Positions 1-10,913 of a stretch of 64,000 bases of DNA are shown piece after piece. Made by a program: the position numbers and the translations under genes. The DNA is from Gordius sp. MW1. Lineage: Eukaryota; Nematomorpha; Gordioida; Gordea; Gordiidae. The stretch's first letter is position 1. Every line of letters starts with the position of its first letter. The notes beneath the pieces were generated by a model. The model did no database searches. It was not told the origin of the DNA and saw only the letters and a program-made list of their open reading frames with translations. Location: positions 1,364,001-1,428,000 of the forward strand of contig OZ038526.1 in the NCBI GenBank assembly GCA_964036665.1, read 5' to 3'.

Positions 1-93
1 TACAGCTTTAATATTGTAAAAAAACGGGCGTAGTGAGTAAAAAACTGAGACAAAAAAGATAAAGCTATCGTCGAAAAGAGTTTAAGACAATTC

Positions 94-648
94 TGTAGGT
101 ACAAAAGGTCATCACGGCCTACATTGCAAATTTAATAAGGCTAGATTTTTACGTCACACATCTGTTAATGCTCTTCTACAGAAGACATTCAATGAGCCTA
201 ATGGTCTTTGCCTTAGCGACAAGAAGAGACCCGATGGACAGACCCTTATCCCATGGGCAAAAGGACTATGCCTAGCATGGGACTACACTTGTCCGGATGC
301 CTTTGCACCCTCAAACCAAAACAAAGACCCCCTTGTCGATTCTGAAAGAATAAAGTCAGCTAAATACGCAGAACTTAATTCCTCACTCCTTTTCTGCCCT
401 ATAGTGACCACTACCCTTACAACAATAGGTCCTAAAACCCAAGCCCTCCTGAAAGAATTAGGGCGCCGTATAGCTGCCAATACCCTTGACAAAAGGAAAA
501 CTTTTTTTTTGAAACAGAAAATCGGAATTATAATTTGTCATTTCAACGCGATCGCAATTTTTGAATGTTTACCTAGCATATAATTTTTATAGTGGTATAT
601 AGTTTCATTTAATAAAAGACATTATTTAAAAAAAAAAAAAAAAAAAAT
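94..648 (+). pseudogene. RLE-type LINE, copy A (3' end of ORF plus tail)
   Basis: This is the 3' end of the LINE family seen in fuller form at 28,084-30,950, here on the plus strand. The frame encodes the C-terminal restriction-like endonuclease region: the RPDG, WDYTCPD and SERIKSAKY motifs are all visible. It lacks about 27 bp near 194 that copies B and C keep, and is 5' truncated at about position 94. The ORF ends near 582. A short AT-rich 3' UTR and an A-run at 628-646 follow. Antisense open frames over this segment recur in every copy and are shadows. Confidence 0.85.
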
Positions 649-943
649 AAGTCGCACCATAACGATAAATAAGTACAAAAAACGTAGTATAAATATTCCG
701 TTAGATGGCTGTATAGACTACCAAAAAACAGGGTTTCCGCTGTCGCAGGTTGATAAAAGTATCTATAAACCATCTACAAAGCTAAGGCAATAATCTGGCC
801 AATTTTGGCGGCAATCGGTTGAGAACTCTAAATGTTATTAGCGTTCAAAAAAAGGGACCGAGATTTTTATATATATAGATTAATAATTATATTTTAATTT
901 ATAGGTTAATATGGACAATCATATTATTATATCGTCGTCATTA
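649..943. other. No gene recognised
   Basis: AT-rich sequence between a LINE tail and a HINE 5' end. I see no coding frame, RNA gene or repeat shared with the rest of the window. Confidence 0.5.
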
Positions 944-1800
944 TTAATTGCTATGCAATTTATGGGCTCGTTTTTTGGTCTCCGTCCGTCCGGCTGTTAC
1001 CCTTTAGGTTATTTGCCTCAGCTTTCTGACCTGGAGGTTTGTGTTCAAGCCAAAGAGAAGAGAAATTTTTTTATATTTTTTAAATTAAATTAATATTTTG
1101 TTCTTGTTAATACCATTGATAATATGACTTTTTGACCGTCCGCTGGCTCCTAACTAATGAAAAAAATGACCATTGACAAAATAAATTGAATTTTTTTCCC
1201 GTGTTTGAATTGGTATATTAGGTTAACAATAATAATTAACCTATGCCCTCCCCTACAAGGGCCTATGCCTCTACTAAGCATATGGCTCTACTGATGTGGA
1301 TTCGAATCCCGGCGAGGGCAAATTCTTAATTCCTGGTTCGAATCCCGGAGAGGGCAAAATTTTTATTTTTTTTAAATTAAATTAATATATTGTTCTTGTT
1401 AATACCATTGATAATATGACTTTTTGACCTTCCGCTGGTTACTGACCAATGAAAAAAATCACTATTGGCCAAATCGTGATTCGAATTTTTTTTTCATTTT
1501 TTTTCAAATTAATATATTGCTTTTGTTAATACCATGATAATATAGCTTTTTGGCCGTCCGCTGGCTGCTGACCAATGGAATCACCATAGGCCAAAGTGTG
1601 AATCGAAATTTTTATTTCTCGTTTTTTTCGACTCGTATGTATTTATAAACCGTCTCTTGGTACTGACCAATGGAAAAAAATGACCATTGGCCAAATTGTG
1701 ATTTGAAATTTTCGTTTTTTTTCGGCTCTTTTTGTTCTTGTTAATACCATTGATAAAATTTATTTATTTAATTTAAAATAATTTTGACCACTGTAACATT
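944..1800 (+). mobile_element. HINE (Helentron-like) copy H1, 5' part
   Basis: It starts with the family 5' end TTAATTGCTATGCAATTTAT followed by GGGCTCG and CCGTCCGT runs. Minisatellite units follow (ctgaccaatg ... gaccattggccaaa) separated by T-runs. Two tRNA-like B-box motifs (GATTCGAATCC near 1,300 and GGTTCGAATCC near 1,338) lie before the array. The 3' hairpin end is missing, so the copy is truncated. Confidence 0.75.
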
Positions 1801-1848
1801 TTTATTATACTTTTAAATATTTGATTCGAGAAATCGAATATCGTCTTT

Positions 1849-2020
1849 ATTGTATATGATGCTATAAATGAAACTGCCCTGGAAATGTCCGATATTTTTA
1901 AAACAAAAAGGTATTTTAGGGTTCTGAAGAAGCTATTTTACCCCTGGCCGCCCTGGGCATCTACGGCCATATTTTTACGCGAATCGGGACGGTAGTTTCA
2001 GAGTTTATAGATTTTATATC
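1849..2020. repeat. Dispersed repeat X, copy 1
   Basis: About 170 bp closely matching 27,404-27,560: both contain tatatgatgctataaatgaa, and a GC-rich stretch reading cccctggccgccctgggcat. Family unknown; it could be a MITE or SINE-like element. The other copy abuts the long (CATA)n array. Confidence 0.6.
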
Positions 2021-2048
2021 GGAAAATATTCATCATTTTATTATATAA

Positions 2049-2082
2049 CTAGCTGACCCGGCAAACGTTGTTTTGCTATATA
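2049..2082 (-). other. Putative Helitron 3' terminus (hairpin + CTAG)
   Basis: On the minus strand the sequence reads AGCAAAACAACGTTTGCC, then GGGTCAGCTAG, then T. A short stem-loop a few bases upstream of CTAG-T is the hallmark of Helitron 3' ends. It lies in the right orientation and on the right side of the helicase remnant. Confidence 0.6.
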
Positions 2083-2459
2083 CATTATATCTAGAAAATA
2101 CTATAAGTGATGTGCATGCTCATCGTTATGCCTCGATCATATAATGAGCGATTAAAATATAATTGTCCTATGGGAAATAATTCACGAACTTAATGTAGGA
2201 AGAATTAACACGCCAAATACAAAATATACACAAATAGTTAAGTCCGGCAAACGTTGTTTTGCCATATATATTATGTCTGGCAAATTAACTAAACTATGAG
2301 TGTGTGGGGATATTTTTTGCAGAAGCTTTATCTAAATTGTAGTGTTATTTTTACAATCGATAAAAAGTAAACGCAAATAACTAATTGCAGGTAAGGAGTT
2401 TATAGGGGAATGCAGGGGAGAGAAAACTTTTTATTTATTGTTCCCTGGGGGGGTAAAAA

Positions 2460-3087
2460 TATTTAAAAAAAAATTAAAAAATTTAAATAAGAAAATTTAA
2501 AACTACCAAAAAAAAAACTTAAAAACTCAATTAGTAAAACTGGCAACAAAATTAATGAGCTGCCATTATTATCACATGGCCATAGAAGCATGTAATTTAT
2601 TTGGGGACACGACCTTGCATAAGTTATGTAATAACAATGTACATTATAAGAACTTATTATATAAAAAGATACAAATGTCACACGTATGGGGGCGATGTGA
2701 GATCCATATTTCGGGTAATCAGGGATGGGAAGGCGAGGAAGTAAAACGTGGCCTAGGCTAGTGACCTATAAACATTTTAAAAAATATATTAAAAAAAATT
2801 AAAAAATTTAAATAAGAAAATTTAAAACTACCAAAAAAAATTTAAAAACTCAACTAATAAAACTGGCAACAAAATTAATAAGCTGCCATTATTATCACAT
2901 GGCCATAGAAGCATGTAATTTATTTGGGGACACGACCTTGCATAAGTTATGTAATAACAATGTACATTATAAGAACGTATTATATAAAAAGATACAAATG
3001 ACACAAGTATGGGGGCGATGTGAGATCCATATTTCGGGTAATCAGGGATGGGAAGGCGAGGAGGTAAGGCGTGGCCTAAGCTAGTGA
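2460..3087. repeat. Tandem duplication of about 300 bp
   Basis: 2,460-2,765 and 2,788-3,087 are near-identical direct copies. Both contain catggccatagaagcatgta and agatccatatttcgggtaat, with a few substitutions. They lie between the helicase C-terminus and the Helitron 3' terminus, so they are probably duplicated 3' UTR of the Helitron. The short open frames in them (68 and 61 codons) are not convincing genes. Confidence 0.75.
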
Positions 3088-3289
3088 TGGTTTTTTCGGA
3101 GGACCGTGTGAGTGGAAGCTAGGTAAAAATATTTTAGTGGATTGGAGAGATAAATACTGATGGTAATTTCCAATAAAAGACTCTGAGAATATACATTTAG
3201 ATATAGCAAAAAATATAACGCGAAAGGTACCTAGTGCCGCTGGGTGTGAAACAAAGGAGCGGTTCCTTTGTTCAAGTGGTAATATGGCA

Positions 3290-3799
3290 TCAAATGCCAT
3301 CTCCGGACCATTGCAAGGCCATAGGATATACAACATTTGTGGTTTTACCCTCCGGCGCGAAAATAAACAGGTTTCTCAGTGTACCTACACGGGAGCAGGC
3401 TACATATAGTTGGCCATGCGAAAAGCATGGATTTTCTAGATTTAAGCCAACAACAGTTAATGATTGTCCCTGGGCTTTATTAATTGTCATTGCGAATGCT
3501 AGGCGTACAAGAAACTGTACGCGCTTGAATTCAAAGGGCACATCGGTGGGGATCATGGGGATGCGTGGGATCATCACGTCCTCGCCTTTATACGTTCCGC
3601 TGATTATAGTAGCCGCAATAACGTTTGGACGCAGTTGTTTTACGGCAAGTCTGGTGCCATTACACAACCTCGGGGGATGTAAATTACGCAGGAGTATTAT
3701 AGGGCACCCAGGTTTCGAGGTTAATTTATGTGGTGGAAGACCCGAAGGTGTTAACGAATTCAAAAATTTAACTGGATAATTTACAGTTTGATCTATAAC
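3290..3799 (-). pseudogene. Helitron helicase, C-terminal segment (Pif1-like)
   Basis: The minus-strand frame of about 157 codons ends with the Helitron helicase C-terminus: a TINKAQGQSLTVVGLNLENP box, then QLYVACSRVGT and NLFIFAPEG. These are the late superfamily 1 motifs (V and VI) that close the ATPase site. Just N-terminal of this segment, at 3,778-3,799, the frame is cut by the RTE insertion; the coding sense resumes at 6,908 on the far side. In a live element this protein would unwind DNA for rolling-circle transposition. Confidence 0.85.
3778..3799. repeat. Target-site duplication, left copy (22 bp)
   Basis: This 22-bp direct repeat starting aatttacagtttg is identical to 6,886-6,907. 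It flanks the RTE exactly and occurs once in the reconstructed order of the helicase, so it is the duplication made on insertion. Confidence 0.9.
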
Positions 3800-3889
3800 A
3801 CTACCAACGACGGTCCCAAGTCCGTGTGAAAAAAGTGGAGGGTTGGCGTCAGGTCGGAAGCCGGCTGTAAAAAAGCAACTCCAAACAAC

Positions 3890-4898
3890 ATGGCAGCTTC
3901 AAATACAAACTCATACCTGAATGCTAGGGCGTCTTCCCCAAACGACGCGAATTGCATCATCCGCCCGTGCAATGTGAAAAGTATACAAGGGTTACCGCCT
4001 CTCTCACAACGAAGGCGTTTAAGGAATCTAGTTGTCGAACGGACAAGAGTGGCCAGCTGGAATGTGGGCACCCTGACGGGGAAGAGCATCGAGGTTGCGC
4101 AGACGCTAAAAAGGCGAAGGATACACATAGCGTGTCTACAAGAAACGCGGTGGCATGGAACAAAAGCCAGGGAGCTACGAGATGGTTACAAGCTATACTA
4201 CTCGGGTTCCCATCACGGAAGAACGGGGTCGGTATAGTGCTTAGCGATTCCTTTAAGGACAAGGTAGTCGAAGTCAAACGATGCTCGGATAGATTGATGT
4301 GCATAAAGCTGGCGGATCAAGGCGGTCTTGTCAATGTTATTTGTGCGTATTCGCCCCAGGTTGGATGTTCCGAAAATGAGAAGGACGAATTCTATGAGAA
4401 GCTCGAAAAAGAAATACGCTACGTGAAGCCTGACGAGAATCTCATCATCGGAGCAGACTTTAATGGGCACGTTGGGAAAGAAAGGGGCGTGTACGAACGA
4501 AATCACGGCGGGCATGGCTATGGGGTGAAGAATAAAGAGGGAGAGAAGTTACTACAGATGGCGCAAGCTTACGATATGGCCATTGTGAATACCTTCTTTC
4601 AGAAGCGTACCGAACATTTAGCGACGTACAGCAGTTGGGATCACCTTACACAGGTCGACTACATCCTAGTGAAGCGCAAAAATTTGTGGCAAGTTAAAGA
4701 TTGCAAGGTTATACCGGGGGAAGAAATCGCCAAACAACATCGGCCAGTTGTCCTCGATATAGCAAGAAAGATTTATCCCGAAAGGAGAAAAGTCTACACG
4801 CCAAGGACAAAGTACGAAAAGCTTAAGGATGATCGTGCAAATGAAGTGTTTCACGCTCGAGCAACTCCGCTCTTGAAGGTTGCAGGCTTGGGGGGGGC
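3890..4898 (+). pseudogene. RTE endonuclease domain (APE-type), frameshifted
   Basis: The first frame (from 3,890) carries ASWNVGTLTG and ACLQETRWHG, which hold the Asn and Glu of the APE/DNase I-like active site (residues about 55-65 and 81-90). The sense then moves to another frame near 4,220 and continues with IIGADFNGHVG, TQVDYILVKRK and KQHRPVVLD, the later catalytic Asp/Asn and His motifs. The domain nicks target DNA to prime reverse transcription. A second frameshift at a run of eight G near 4,890-4,898 separates it from the RT frame. Host genes named craniofacial development protein 2-like often derive from this domain, but here it plainly belongs to the transposon. Confidence 0.85.
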
Positions 4899-6877
4899 GA
4901 CATTAACAAAAGGTGGGACACCGTTGCAAATGTTCTAAAGGAAACAGCCTTTCAAATCTTGGGACGAACTAAGGGCGGCAGAGCTCACAAGCGTGAACTA
5001 TGGTGGTGGAATGACTCGGTCAAAGAGGCTATAGAAAAAAAGAAGGCGTTGTACCTACGATGGTACAATACGAAGAAAGGAGAAGACTACGTGGCATATC
5101 GTGAAGCGAAACGCAAAGCTAAGATAGCGGTTGCGATAGCGAAGAACGAGGCTTACACCGAGATGGCAAACAAGCTCGATACCAAGGGCGGCGAAATAGT
5201 CATGTATAAACTCGCAAAGATCAGGGAGAATAAAAGTCGAGATGTCGGGACACTGAAAGTCATTAAAAGCGAAGAGGGACGAACGTTGTGCAAACCGAAT
5301 GAAGTCATCAAAAGATGGAAAGATTATTTCCAAAATATGATGAACAAAACGAATGATAGAAGACCGCTAGAGAGGGTGGAACCGAACTCGAACTTAATTT
5401 TACCATTGCAGGCTTATGAAGTAGGAGCGCAACTAACGAAGATGCGGAAAGGGAAAGCGCTAGGTCCCGATGATTTACCGATCGAAGCTTGGCTTGGGTG
5501 CAAAGGAGAAGGAATCGATATAATGACAGGCTTATTTAACGGTATGCTGTATGTGAGTCGTATCCCTGACCAATGGAGGGAAAGTACGATCATACCCATA
5601 AACAAAGGCAAAGGAGACGCGCAGGAATGTGGCAACTTTAGAGGTATCAAGTTGACCTGCCACTCACTAAAACTACTAGAAAGGGTGCTAGTGAAAAGGC
5701 TCAATGACGAAGTTTGTCTCTCGCCCAATTAGTTTGGATTCGTGGCCGGTAAATCAACGATGGATCCAATCTTTGCGTTGAAGCAGACGATGGAAAAATA
5801 TGGCGACATAAGAAAGAAATTACACATGGTCTTCATCGATTTAGAAAAGGTCTACGATACGGTTCCGAGAGACTTAATATGGTGGGCCCTTAGAGCCAGA
5901 AATATACCGGAAGTATATGTTCGACTTATCAAGGAAATGTATAATGGCGCGGTTGCATCTGTTAGGACTACCGTAGGAGAAACGAAACCCTTCCGAATAA
6001 TGATTGGACTACATCAAGGGTCAGCGTTAAGCCCATTCTTGTTTAATCTAATTATGGATACAATAACAAAGGACTTGCACAAGCCAGCCCCTTGGACTAT
6101 GCTATATGCCGATGATATTGTCCTATGCGATGAAACAAGAGAAGGGGTTTTTCATCAGGCGAAAAAATGGTCAGAACGTTTTTCGGATTTCGGGTTAAAG
6201 GTCAGCGAGAAGAAAACGGTTTACATGCAAACGATGGGCGGTAGTCCGCAAATGCACAAAAATGACGGTCCAATGTACACGGAGGTTGATATGTTCACAT
6301 ATCTTGGCTCTCTATTACATCAAGAGAAAGGATGTACCGCCGAAGTCCATTCTCGGATCAAGAAAGCATGGCTCAAGTGGCGCAGCATCTCCGGTGTCAT
6401 GTGTGACAAAAAGATACCAATTTGGTTGAAAAGCAAGGCGTACAAAACCATCGTGCGACCGGTCTTGCTTTACGGGAGCGAAACATGGGGTGTAACCACC
6501 GCGGAGGAGAAACTCTTGCAAGTCACGGAAATGAGAATGGTGCGATGGAGCTTAGCTACACCAAGCTGGATTGCATGACGAACGAATCCTTGATGACAAA
6601 GATGGGTATACAAGCGACGAAGGACTTCTTAAGAGAAAATCGATTGCGGTGGTACGGCCATGTATTACGAAGAGACGAGGACGATGTCACACGGCGAACG
6701 CTGGAGATGGACGTGCCTGGAAGAAGAGGAAGGGGCAGACCACGTGCCACCTGGAAACGACTGGTCGAAAAGGATATGGACGTCAAACAGATGGAAATTG
6801 GCATGGCATGTACGCGACTCAGATGGAAGAGGCTGCTGAAAACTTACCCCACGTCTGTGGGATTTTCAACACGATAA
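4899..6877 (+). pseudogene. RTE reverse transcriptase domain, broken by stop and frameshift
   Basis: The frame opens after the G-run and runs through a basic, Lys-rich linker. It then carries the RT blocks LGPDDLPIEAW-like, WRESTIIPINKGKG and GNFRGIKLTCHSLK before a TAG at 5,730 that replaces what is usually a Gln codon. Downstream it has HMVFIDLEKVYDTVPR, GLHQGSALSPFLFN and the catalytic YADD (residues 122-125 of the segment starting at 5,742). A frameshift near 6,545 moves the C-terminal part, with RLRWYGHVLRR and GRRGRGRPRATWKR, to the next frame, ending near 6,877. This C-terminal block is typical of RTE-like elements. The protein would copy the element RNA at the nicked target. Confidence 0.9.
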
Positions 6878-6885
6878 AGAAGAAG

Positions 6886-6907
6886 AATTTACAGTTTGAT
6901 CTATAAC
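6886..6907. repeat. Target-site duplication, right copy (22 bp)
   Basis: Identical to 3,778-3,799. Helicase coding sense on the minus strand resumes directly beyond it. Confidence 0.9.
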
Positions 6908-8117
6908 CGTATCAATAGAGATGTAAGTAAAGGGAAGGGATCACCTGGAATGTGCACTTGAATACGATCATTCATACGAGTAATAGCTGCATTTGTTGGC
7001 GCTAATATTGCGCGTTCCCGGAGCTATGGGTGAAGCGCTTTGCAATGTCGGGGAACACCATAGTTTCTACAGCCTCAGACGATGGCAGTAGGTGACAAAA
7101 GGTTGTTGAAAAGGTACTTTCCCTTGGAGACGGGGTAAATGGAAAGGTACCGTTCCCCAAAGCTAGGAGTTGTTGTGCAAATAAACGTATCGGAGAGTAA
7201 ATGCACGCGCATGTTCGTAGTAAGCGTAAGGATCGTAAACTTTCACTAAGATGTGACGCCTTCAGGCAGGCAGCCAGCTTATCAGCCGGTGTTGCTCTTG
7301 AGATAACAGGTAATGTTTGTCGAAAATCACCGGCTAGCAACAATAAGGCCCCCCCATAGGGAAGTCAATTTTCCGCAAATCTCTGAGAGTACGATCTAGT
7401 GCCTCGAGCGCTTTTTTATGCGCCATCGTACATTCATCTCAAATTATGATTGAGCATGTCTTTAGGACTGTCCCAATTCCCGAGTTACGACTGATATTAC
7501 AGGTAGGTTTTTCAATCAGATGCAATTAAGGGGGAGCTGGAAAGTAGAATGCGCCGTGCGGCCTCCATCGAGTAACGTCGCCGCTATACCCGATGATGCG
7601 ACGGCTAGGGCTAGCTCGTTATTAGTGCGAAATTTTGCCAGTTAAAGATTAAGGAGAAAAGTTTTACCAGTGCCGCCGGGAGCATCAAGAAAAAGCAGAC
7701 CGCCGTTACCGGTTGAGGCGTACTGCAGTACGGTGTCGTACGCGGTTTTCTGGTCGACGGTTAAAATTAGTTCGCGTTCATGTATAATGCTACGCTGATG
7801 GGTAACATCGTATTGCAGTTCGAGCCATACGTCTTTCGGTTGTACATCATGGCTGGTGCGGAGGGGTTCAGGTAAACCAAATTGGCATAGCATTTTATTG
7901 CTTATAGGCATACATTGGTCCTCCAATAATATAAGAGCACGGTTGAAGATGTCATCGGAATAGGAAATATCTAATGCCGGATTTGCTCTCCGAATGCGCA
8001 AAAGAACGTCCTCGCTGAGGCTTTCCTTGTGCCGGTGCCACAGGTCTGTTGAATTTGACGGGGCGCAGGTGGTCACAATGATCGCAAATAAATTACGGAG
8101 TTGGTGGGGGAGACATA
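6908..8117 (-). pseudogene. Helitron helicase, N-terminal and central segment (Pif1-like)
   Basis: The minus strand reads through ATPase motifs in order. From 8,117 to 7,642 comes LPHQLRNLFAIIVTTCAPS, then LLFLDAPGGTGKTFLLNL, the Walker A site near 7,645-7,700. At about 7,390-7,450 comes DECTMAHKKALEALDRTLRD, the Walker B/motif II box; a TGA stands where this family has Trp just before it. At 7,343-7,280 comes LLLAGDFRQTLPVISR (motif III). At least two frame changes and one stop show it is dead. Sense continues to 6,908, is interrupted by the RTE, and resumes at 3,799. The N-terminal Rep/HUH domain is not present. Confidence 0.85.
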
Positions 8118-8242
8118 TAAGATGAGTCGTTCCCCCTTCCCTCCTGCACCTCCCTCCCCACTTCCCTTCCCCGCCTTCCCTTCCCCTCCTCCTCTTCCCC
8201 CCTTCACCTTTCCACGAGGGCCGAAGGCCCGAGTTTTATATT
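8118..8242 (+). mobile_element. HINE copy H2, 3' end only
   Basis: It begins at the conserved atgagtcg, runs through a C/T-rich tract, and ends in the hairpin CGAGGGCCGAAGGCCCGAG followed by T's, as other HINE copies do. It abuts the truncated Helitron helicase, so either this insertion or a later deletion removed the Helitron upstream part. Confidence 0.75.
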
Positions 8243-9638
8243 TATATTACCGAAATAAAACTATTTTTTTATCATGGCTAATATATTGTGATAGAAAATA
8301 TAAGACATTTTTTTATACTAAATTAAATTTAAAAAAATTTATCATAAAATTTTAAACGAACGTGAACGCGTTCGATTTTTTTAAAAATGTTTACAGCACT
8401 AAATATACACTATAATAATTATATAAATTGAAAATCATGGGAGGGGTTCTAACCCGAACCCCTCCCTACGCCAATGCTGATGAGCTCTAACAAGAGGGAA
8501 AACGTTATATATATTATCATTTTCGAGTCACATGTTAAAAAAGATGATACATTTAATCAAATTAGTCATAAATTAAAACTGCCTCTAAATGGCGCTAATT
8601 AGAGTAAACTTTTAAGTTAATTGCGACACTCCTAAAGGGGTTATTATTATATTCTTCAAAATATATTATTAAGCCATGCAATTAAAAAATATTGGACAAC
8701 AAAATTTTATAAAAAGAACAAGGGCGGGCATGCACTTTGAGAAGATTCGGTTAAATAAAATTTAGAGCTCAATGATTTTTTAAAAATATTTGTTTTCGCG
8801 TGATTATTCAAAATCTGGCGATAAAATTTACAAAAATTTTGTTAAATTTTTGTTTGTTGTGTTTCACTTATACAAGTTAAAATAGAAAAAGTTTTGAAAT
8901 ATGGTCTATTCTCATAAAAGGACAATTTGTTGATGTTTAGTCCCATCCGGAACATGTGAAAGTTAAGTATCAGGTACCTTCTATTCTATTGTATTCACAA
9001 AAACTTAAATAAAATTGCGTTGGGCTGTTACATAAAGCTTATGACTGCACTGCACATAGCCTGTTGTTGCCTTAGCACCATAATATTAATCTAACCGACC
9101 CAAAGGAGCGCCCTTCGCAACACTATACCTAGCTACACAATACTCATACAACATAATCATCATTCAAACGGACAATAACGCGGAACTAAAACATTTATTT
9201 TAATTAATACCAAATCCTATTTTAAGGAGAAAGCTGTCGAGTCCTTTATCGTATGGCGACTCATATCAAGCCAGAGAACTGCAAAGTCAATTTTTCCAAC
9301 CTGAACTCGACCCGAAAGCGCCTACATTTTTTTAGAAACCCTCCCGAACGCGTTTTTAGTACCCGACTCCTCAATATTAATTAAAATTTATTTTATTAAA
9401 TATCAAAATTTAAAAGATGTCCCTTGAATTTAGCAATGTGAGTTTATAACCTTTTACCCGACACTGCCAATCCGACGGCATTTTAAAGTTTTGAACCCGA
9501 TCCGAATTAAAGATTTTCACTCCTAACTATCAAGCCATGGAAAAAGAATCTATGTATAATTTTAACAAAAATTCTAATTTTTTTTAAAATATAATATAAT
9601 ATTTTGACGTGATTGGAAATATATAGTAAAATAGTATA
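8243..9638. other. No gene recognised
   Basis: AT-rich sequence with stops in all frames. One imperfect inverted repeat, ggaggggttc ... gaacccctcc, lies at about 8,440-8,466. Nothing else stands out. Confidence 0.5.
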
Positions 9639-9806
9639 CACAGGCGTAGCCAGCATTGGAATTAGAGGGGGGCAATAATGTATTATATTAAAAAGGGGCA
9701 AAATAATCATTTTTTAAAATTTTAGCCTTAAATTTAATAAATTTCAACAAATATTTGGATTTAGAGGGGGACTACTCCCTACCCCCCCCCCCCGGCTACG
9801 CCCCTG
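9639..9806. mobile_element. hAT-type MITE, 168 bp, with 8-bp duplication
   Basis: The left end CACAGGCGTAGCC and right end GGCTACGCCCCTG form a 13-bp terminal inverted repeat with two mismatches. The flanks atagtata at 9,631-9,638 and 9,807-9,814 are identical. Subterminal G-runs and a C-run match other copies in the window (32,675; 33,268; 38,338; 39,015). It has no coding capacity, so it must have been moved by a hAT transposase supplied elsewhere. Confidence 0.85.
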
Positions 9807-9814
9807 ATAGTATA

Positions 9815-10913
9815 AAAAAATGATAATGCAGAAATATCATTATTAAATTTTATAGCTAGATAAAGTTTAAATAAATACTTTTCCCTCTATACTGAGCGTG
9901 GCCAAGGAAGGCAGCTGTTTTTTTTTGCATGTCAGAAAAATAATTTTAAACCATGATGAATTTCATATTATGGCTGAAATGTATTAAAAAGTCGTGGGTA
10001 ATATTCTAATATGCAATAAACTAAAGTTAACAGTATAAGTAAGATTGTTAAAATTGTTTTTATTCGTGGAAAAGGTCACTTGCACATATTTTGGGAAATA
10101 TTGGCAAATATATACGAATGCAAAAACGAACATACTTCTTAGTTAGGGGAGAGTCGTAAGTTATGTATGTATCGTCAAAGGAGTTGGCGTCCTGCGAAAT
10201 ACCCTTTCTAACCTACCCCCCGATACAATCGAGCGAAGAGCCAAAGCGTATCCGTCTCTTCCCATCTGATGCAATTTGTAAATAGACCACTTTTCTGTTC
10301 ATTTATGTTGTCGCATATCTCTAACGTCGGGTATAAACTATGCAGACATCTAAAAATGCTATAAATAAAATAAATTTCAATCTTACTATAAATAAAATTA
10401 GACTCCCCTTTTGTGGAATTCGATAAAAAAACATCTTTATCAATAAAATTACTTTTTTGATAAAAACAATATTCAATAGAATTTAAATGCAATTTATGAC
10501 TCGTTTAAATTAAAAGAATAGAGGTATGGAAATTGATTATTATAAAAATTAGTAGCTTAGCGATAGCGACGAATGATAAGGGAATAAAAATGGCGAATTG
10601 TGAATTTGAGAAGCTTTGTTAAACCAAATTGGATTTGCTAAAAAAAAATTACATGATATTAGAATAATGTAACACTTGCATGCATTGCCTGAATTTTGAG
10701 ACTTTTTTGTTATGTTTAGACGGCACATATGATTGTGAATTACGAACAATGAAAAGGCTAAATGAATTTAAAGATTTCAATCCTTTCCTTGAACGTATCT
10801 AGGGACTTGATGGAAATAGAGGGGTTCAAGCAAAGATTATAGAAATAACTGGGACGGTAGGCGAAATAAAGTTTCTTAACTTTTCTAGCATTTTTAATAT
10901 ACAAGTAAATAAA
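9815..10913. other. No gene recognised
   Basis: AT-rich. The open frames at 10,208-10,492 and 10,549-10,749 on the minus strand have low-complexity composition and no recognisable domain. Confidence 0.5.

Larger units (their letters stand above)
3800..6885 (+). mobile_element. RTE-type non-LTR retrotransposon (near full length, inactive)
   Basis: A 3.1-kb plus-strand element with an apurinic-type endonuclease followed by a reverse transcriptase in one original ORF. It ends in a short purine-rich tail (gataaagaagaa), as expected of RTE elements, which lack long poly(A). A 22-bp target duplication flanks it. At least four lesions break the ORF: a frameshift near 4,210-4,240, a frameshift at the G-run near 4,890-4,898, a TAG at 5,730, and a frameshift near 6,545. 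The related element at 61.5-62.9 kb is a different subfamily. Confidence 0.9.
2049..8117 (-). mobile_element. Helitron remnant, truncated upstream and split by an RTE
   Basis: The minus strand carries a Pif1-like Helitron helicase between about 8,098 and 3,290. Downstream of it (lower coordinates) is a terminus at 2,049-2,082 which, read on the minus strand, is a short hairpin (GCAAA ... TTTGC), then GGGTCAGCTAG followed by T. That is the usual Helitron CTRR-T end. The same hairpin motif recurs at 2,243-2,263. The Rep nuclease domain is absent: the upstream side stops at about 8,117, where a HINE 3' end begins. A 3.1-kb RTE interrupts the helicase at 3,800-6,885. The segment assignments are firm; the exact 5' limit of the element is not visible. 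Confidence 0.75.

Noticed and set aside
3952..4938. Single 328-codon gene on the plus strand
   Set aside because: Only its part after about 4,210 is in the coding frame of the RTE endonuclease; the first part is a shadow of the adjacent frame.
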